The position numbers and the translations under genes were made by a program. This document shows positions 6,234 to 7,104 of a stretch of 7,104 nucleotides of DNA, one piece after another. Below the pieces are notes generated by a model, which ran no database searches, was not told the DNA's origin, and saw only the letters and a program-made list of their open reading frames with translations. The stretch spans positions 1 to 7,104 of the forward strand of contig JAADHG010000278.1 in the NCBI GenBank assembly GCA_013151975.1. Direction: 5' to 3'. This DNA is from Chlorobiota bacterium. Its GTDB lineage: Bacteria > Bacteroidota > Bacteroidia > Flavobacteriales > Flavobacteriaceae. The first letter of the stretch is position 1, and the number at the start of each line of letters is the position of its first letter.

Positions 6234-7104
6234 ATGAAAGCGCTTTTTATATATATACTTGTGCTATCCGGTTTTTGCTGTATGGCGCAAAGTATAACCT
6301 CGGCCGAGTATTTTTTTAATACCGATCCAGGAGTTGGTAATGGTATAGTCTTAGCCGTAAATGCTAATTCAGGACAACTCACACAATCCTATGCTATTTC
6401 TACATCAGGATTAGGGGAAGGCTTTCATAGCTTGTATATCCGAACAAAAAATGATGTTGGCAATTGGAGCCTGTATCATCGACAAGTTATTTACGTTAAA
6501 ACATTTACAACATCTAATATTACTGCAGCAGAGTATTTTTTTAATATGGATCCTGGTGTTGGTAATGGTATGGCATTAGCTGTAAATGCTAATTCAGGGC
6601 AGTTAACACAGTCGTATTCAATTTCTTCATCAGGATTGTCGGAAGGGTTTCATAGCTTGTATATCCGGACAAAAAATGATGAGAATAATTGGAGTCTGTA
6701 TCATAGACAAGTTATTTACGTTAAAACATTTGCAACATCTAATATTACAGCGGCAGAGTATTTTTTTAATACAGATCCAGGTGTTGGTAGTGGCATAGTC
6801 TTATCAATAGATGCTAATTCAGGGCAGTTAACGCAGTCGTATTCTATTTCTATTTCCAGTTTAGGCGAAGGCTTTCATAGTTTTTATATCAGGACTAAAG
6901 ACACTAATGGCAACTGGAGTTTATATCACAGACAAGTTTTTTATATTAAAGATTTTGACTTAACTCCAGATGATGTCACTACTGCCGAGTATTTTATAGA
7001 TACAGACCCAGGTGTAGGTAATGGTACTGCAATTGTTTTTGGAGATGCCTCTCAAACAACTCAAATACTTAATATTGATGCCACAAGTATAGCAGAAGGA
7101 GACC
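6234..7104 (+). CDS. Exported tandem-repeat surface protein G, C-terminus beyond the right edge
   Basis: An open frame of 290 codons runs from the ATG at 6234 to the window edge. Residues 1-18 are a signal peptide (MKALFIYILVLSGFCCMA) followed by QS. From residue 25 the protein is made of units of 75, 75 and 77 residues plus a partial fourth. Each unit starts EYFFNTDPGVGNG (EYFIDTDPGVGNG in the fourth), then SGQLTQSY, LGEGFHSLYIRTK, and NNWSLYHRQVIYVK. The pattern of strands suggests an extracellular beta-sandwich repeat. Proteins with AEYFxDTDPGxGNG repeats are, as I know them, large Bacteroidota surface proteins, often carrying a type IX secretion sorting domain at the far C-terminus; that end is not in view. 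The start is the first ATG giving a signal peptide, and it follows the stop codon of F by one base, which indicates coupled translation. Partner or ligand unknown. Confidence 0.9.
   Translation, partial: MKALFIYILVLSGFCCMAQSITSAEYFFNTDPGVGNGIVLAVNANSGQLTQSYAISTSGLGEGFHSLYIRTKNDVGNWSLYHRQVIYVKTFTTSNITAAEYFFNMDPGVGNGMALAVNANSGQLTQSYSISSSGLSEGFHSLYIRTKNDENNWSLYHRQVIYVKTFATSNITAAEYFFNTDPGVGSGIVLSIDANSGQLTQSYSISISSLGEGFHSFYIRTKDTNGNWSLYHRQVFYIKDFDLTPDDVTTAEYFIDTDPGVGNGTAIVFGDASQTTQILNIDATSIAEGD
6306..7104 (+). repeat. In-frame tandem repeat, three full units and one partial
   Basis: Units begin at 6306, 6531, 6756 and 6987, spaced 225, 225 and 231 bp, all multiples of three. A hand alignment of the first two units shows about 32 differences in 225 bp, that is about 86% identity, with whole blocks nearly unchanged (for instance the stretch around 6484-6526 against 6709-6751). 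The fourth unit is clearly more diverged. The first three units each contain a run of seven T right after GAGTA. The array continues past the window edge. Confidence 0.9.

Noticed and set aside
6200..6260. F and G as one gene split by a frameshift or stop.
   Set aside because: G begins with its own complete signal peptide directly after the F stop, and F ends in a coherent beta segment, so these are two genes.
6306..7104. The spaced repeats at the right end as a CRISPR array.
   Set aside because: The units are 225-231 bp, adjoin without unique spacers and are in frame in one long coding sequence.

Overview
The window comes from a low-GC member of the Bacteroidota, most likely a flavobacterium. 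Four things point there. Nearly every protein starts with a short signal peptide whose predicted cleavage site is followed by glutamine. Start codons are preceded by A/T-rich leaders with no Shine-Dalgarno sequence. A TAnnTTTG-type promoter element is present. The protein families are also typical: a TPR protein with a signal peptide, a DUF6175-like protein, a beta-helix protein, and surface repeats of the AEYFFNTDPGVGNG type. No RNA gene, CRISPR array, transposase or attachment site was seen.

Layout. Positions 1-733 (minus strand) hold the N-terminal part of an exported TPR protein that runs off the left edge. A 169-bp divergent intergenic region follows. From 903 to 4671 four plus-strand genes lie 11-20 bp apart and look like one operon; they are called A (429 aa), B (173 aa), C (318 aa) and D (316 aa) here. 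All four encode exported proteins of unknown function. C resembles the family I know as DUF6175. As I remember it, relatives of all four occur together in other Bacteroidota, but I could not check this. After a 54-bp gap comes E (139 aa), a small exported beta-rich domain with a YPSLGC motif. After a 67-bp gap comes F (339 aa), a secreted right-handed beta-helix protein. One base after its stop codon begins G, an exported protein built of 75-77-residue tandem repeats that runs off the right edge.

How the genes may work together (inference). The segment patterns of B, C and the C-terminus of A recall three domain types found in FlgT/CsgG/LPP20-class envelope proteins: an LPP20/FlgT-N-like domain, a CsgG/FlgT-M-like domain and a FlgT-C-like beta domain. 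D adds a conserved exported domain and a cysteine-paired helical repeat. A-D are therefore candidates for subunits of one periplasmic or outer-membrane assembly. This is the best candidate in the window for an undescribed system. F and G look like a separate pair of secreted or surface proteins, with G a probable type IX secretion cargo whose sorting domain would lie beyond the window. The TPR protein at the left may be the sensor half of a regulator, but its output domain is not in view.
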